From Pelagibacteraceae bacterium AG-337-G04 (GTDB taxonomy: Bacteria; Pseudomonadota; Alphaproteobacteria; Pelagibacterales; Pelagibacteraceae), in contig QBZW01000007.1 in NCBI GenBank assembly GCA_003282205.1, positions 1 through 64,000 on the forward strand: DNA of 64,000 nt, written 5' to 3'. The position numbers and the translations under genes were made by a program. The notes beneath the pieces are model-generated. The model saw only the letters and a program-made list of their open reading frames with translations. It was not told the DNA's origin and did no database searches. Positions 62,883 to 64,000 of the stretch are shown piece after piece (within the stretch, counting starts at the first letter, position 1; every line of letters starts with the position of its first letter).

Positions 62883-63996
62883 GAGGCTTGTATGGTCCCT
62901 CTGGAGTTACACTTATATAGTCAGCTTGTTCTTTTGATAATGGTGTTAATTTTGCACCAACTTTATCTAGGTGAAGTCTTGCCACTTTTTCATCTAAGTG
63001 TTTAGGAAGCACATAAACTTTATTTTCATAGTTGTCTGAATTGTTCCAAAGCTCAATTTGCGCAATAACCTGATTAGTAAATGATGCACTCATGACAAAA
63101 CTTGGATGACCAGTTCCACAACCTAAATTTACAAGTCTTCCCTCAGCTAACAAAATTAATCTTTTGTCATCTGGGAATGTTATTTCGTGAACTTGGGGTT
63201 TTACCTCATCCCATTTATAATTTTTCAAAGCTTCAACTTGAATTTCGTTATCAAAGTGTCCAATATTACATAGAATAGATCTATCTTTCATAGCTCTCAT
63301 ATGATCTGCCGTCACTACATCTTTATTTCCAGTTGCAGTTACAACAATATCTGCTTGACCAATCATTTCATCCATTAAAACTACTTCGTAACCTTCCATA
63401 GCAGCTTGCAATGCACAAATAGGATCAGTTTCGGTTACTAATACTCTCGCTCCACTTTGTCTTAAAGATGCTGCACTACCTTTTCCAACATCACCAAAAC
63501 CTGCAACGATTGCAACTTTTCCTGACATCATTACATCAGTAGCTCTTTTAATTCCATCAACTAAACTTTCTCTACACCCATACAAGTTATCAAATTTTGA
63601 TTTTGTAACTGAGTCGTTTACATTAATTGCTGGTACTAACAATTGTCCTTGTTCTTCCATTTTTTTAAGTGCCAAGACACCTGTTGTTGTTTCTTCACTC
63701 AAGCCTTTTACACCTTTTAATAAATTTTTATAATCTTTATGCATAAGAGCAGTAAGATCTCCACCATCATCTAGAATCATGTTAGGAATCCAATCTTTAT
63801 TACCTTCAATAGTTTGTTTTACGCACCACCAGTATTCTTCCTCTGTCTCACCTTTCCAAGCAAATACTGGGATTCCAGCTTTTGCAATTGCTGCTGCTGC
63901 ATGATCTTGCGTTGAAAATATATTGCATGAAGACCATCTACATTCTGCACCAAGATCGACTAAAGTTTCAATCAAAACTGCTGTTTGAATTGTCAT
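62866..63996 (-). CDS. ahcY: Adenosylhomocysteinase, N-terminus cut by the window edge
   Basis: AhcY hydrolyses S-adenosylhomocysteine to adenosine and homocysteine, keeping SAM-dependent methylation going. About 376 residues are in the window; the full protein is about 430, so the first 50 or so residues lie beyond 64000. [21 protein letters not shown] is internal, not the start. The NAD-binding segment is [20 protein letters not shown], with [17 protein letters not shown] (substrate Lys and Asp) and the C-terminal [12 protein letters not shown] (NAD clamp). It overlaps tsaE at its 3' end. Confidence 0.97.
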   Translation of the reverse strand: MTIQTAVLIETLVDLGAECRWSSCNIFSTQDHAAAAIAKAGIPVFAWKGETEEEYWWCVKQTIEGNKDWIPNMILDDGGDLTALMHKDYKNLLKGVKGLSEETTTGVLALKKMEEQGQLLVPAINVNDSVTKSKFDNLYGCRESLVDGIKRATDVMMSGKVAIVAGFGDVGKGSAASLRQSGARVLVTETDPICALQAAMEGYEVVLMDEMIGQADIVVTATGNKDVVTADHMRAMKDRSILCNIGHFDNEIQVEALKNYKWDEVKPQVHEITFPDDKRLILLAEGRLVNLGCGTGHPSFVMSASFTNQVIAQIELWNNSDNYENKVYVLPKHLDEKVARLHLDKVGAKLTPLSKEQADYISVTPEGPYKPHAYRY

Positions 63997-64000
63997 ATGA

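Overview
The window looks like a streamlined SAR11 (Pelagibacterales, Alphaproteobacteria) genome. It is strongly AT-rich, genes are packed with 1-4 bp overlaps (many ATGA or TAATG junctions), intergenic gaps are tiny, and both the gene set and the neighbourhoods (DUF2093, DUF1476, the 2-HAD protein beside ribF, short pgi, cox operon with ctaB) are alphaproteobacterial. I saw no rRNA, tRNA, IS element or CRISPR array.

Layout. (1) 1-0.9 kb: homoserine kinase is split. Its N-terminus and the tail of ispH lie inverted on the minus strand, and the rest of thrB is on the plus strand, so there is a fold-back junction near 182-197. (2) 0.9-9.8 kb: rnhA, a peroxiredoxin, thrC, then a minus-strand respiratory operon (coxB-coxA-coxC-subunit IV-87 aa protein-ctaB). 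A small two-helix protein, a second subunit III-like protein and SCO follow. (3) 9.8-13.8 kb: rsmE, a haloacid dehalogenase, DoxX, pirin, quinone reductase, DUF2721. (4) 13.8-19.4 kb: ubiA and a late lipid A/Kdo operon (msbA-waaA-lpxK-lpxL). (5) 19.4-28 kb: DUF2093, purD, rsmD, pgi, a lipoprotein, lspA-ileS-ribF-HAD. (6) 28-31.5 kb: groES-groEL with an RpoH-like promoter, then a small insertion between groEL and typA. It carries an FkbM methyltransferase and what looks like an integrase remnant, bracketed by a shared repeat and by two near-identical terminators. (7) 31.5-37 kb: typA, membrane proteins, a DjlA-like co-chaperone, isocitrate lyase. (8) 37-39 kb: an XRE regulator with a duplicated HTH, divergent from aceA and reading out of a promoter full of TTGTAAA palindromes. 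(9) 39-45.8 kb: a lysine-rich coiled-coil protein, cfa, a DapA-like aldolase, a J-domain protein, oligopeptidase B, and an Hsp20 with an RpoH-like promoter. (10) 45.9-51.1 kb: a BMP-type (nucleoside-like) ABC importer followed by a purine-type phosphoribosyltransferase. (11) 51.1-64 kb: twin DUF1330 proteins, AlkA-like glycosylase, EamA transporter, msrA, sulfurtransferase, an RND efflux pair, SLT transglycosylase, SNase, the F1-ATPase zeta inhibitor (DUF1476), gpmA, the AmgK/MurU recycling pair, tsaE, and ahcY cut by the right edge.

The main regulatory themes readable from sequence are a small heat-shock regulon (groESL and hsp20 promoters share a TTGAAA-N13-C-rich layout) and a ScfR/RamB-like control unit on the glyoxylate shunt. 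The strongest structural anomaly is the fold-back at the left edge, more likely an amplification or assembly chimera than biology. I found no convincing new multi-gene system; the best candidates for novelty are the duplicated-HTH regulator with its operator array, the groEL-typA insertion, the small cox-associated proteins and the Lys-rich coiled-coil protein.
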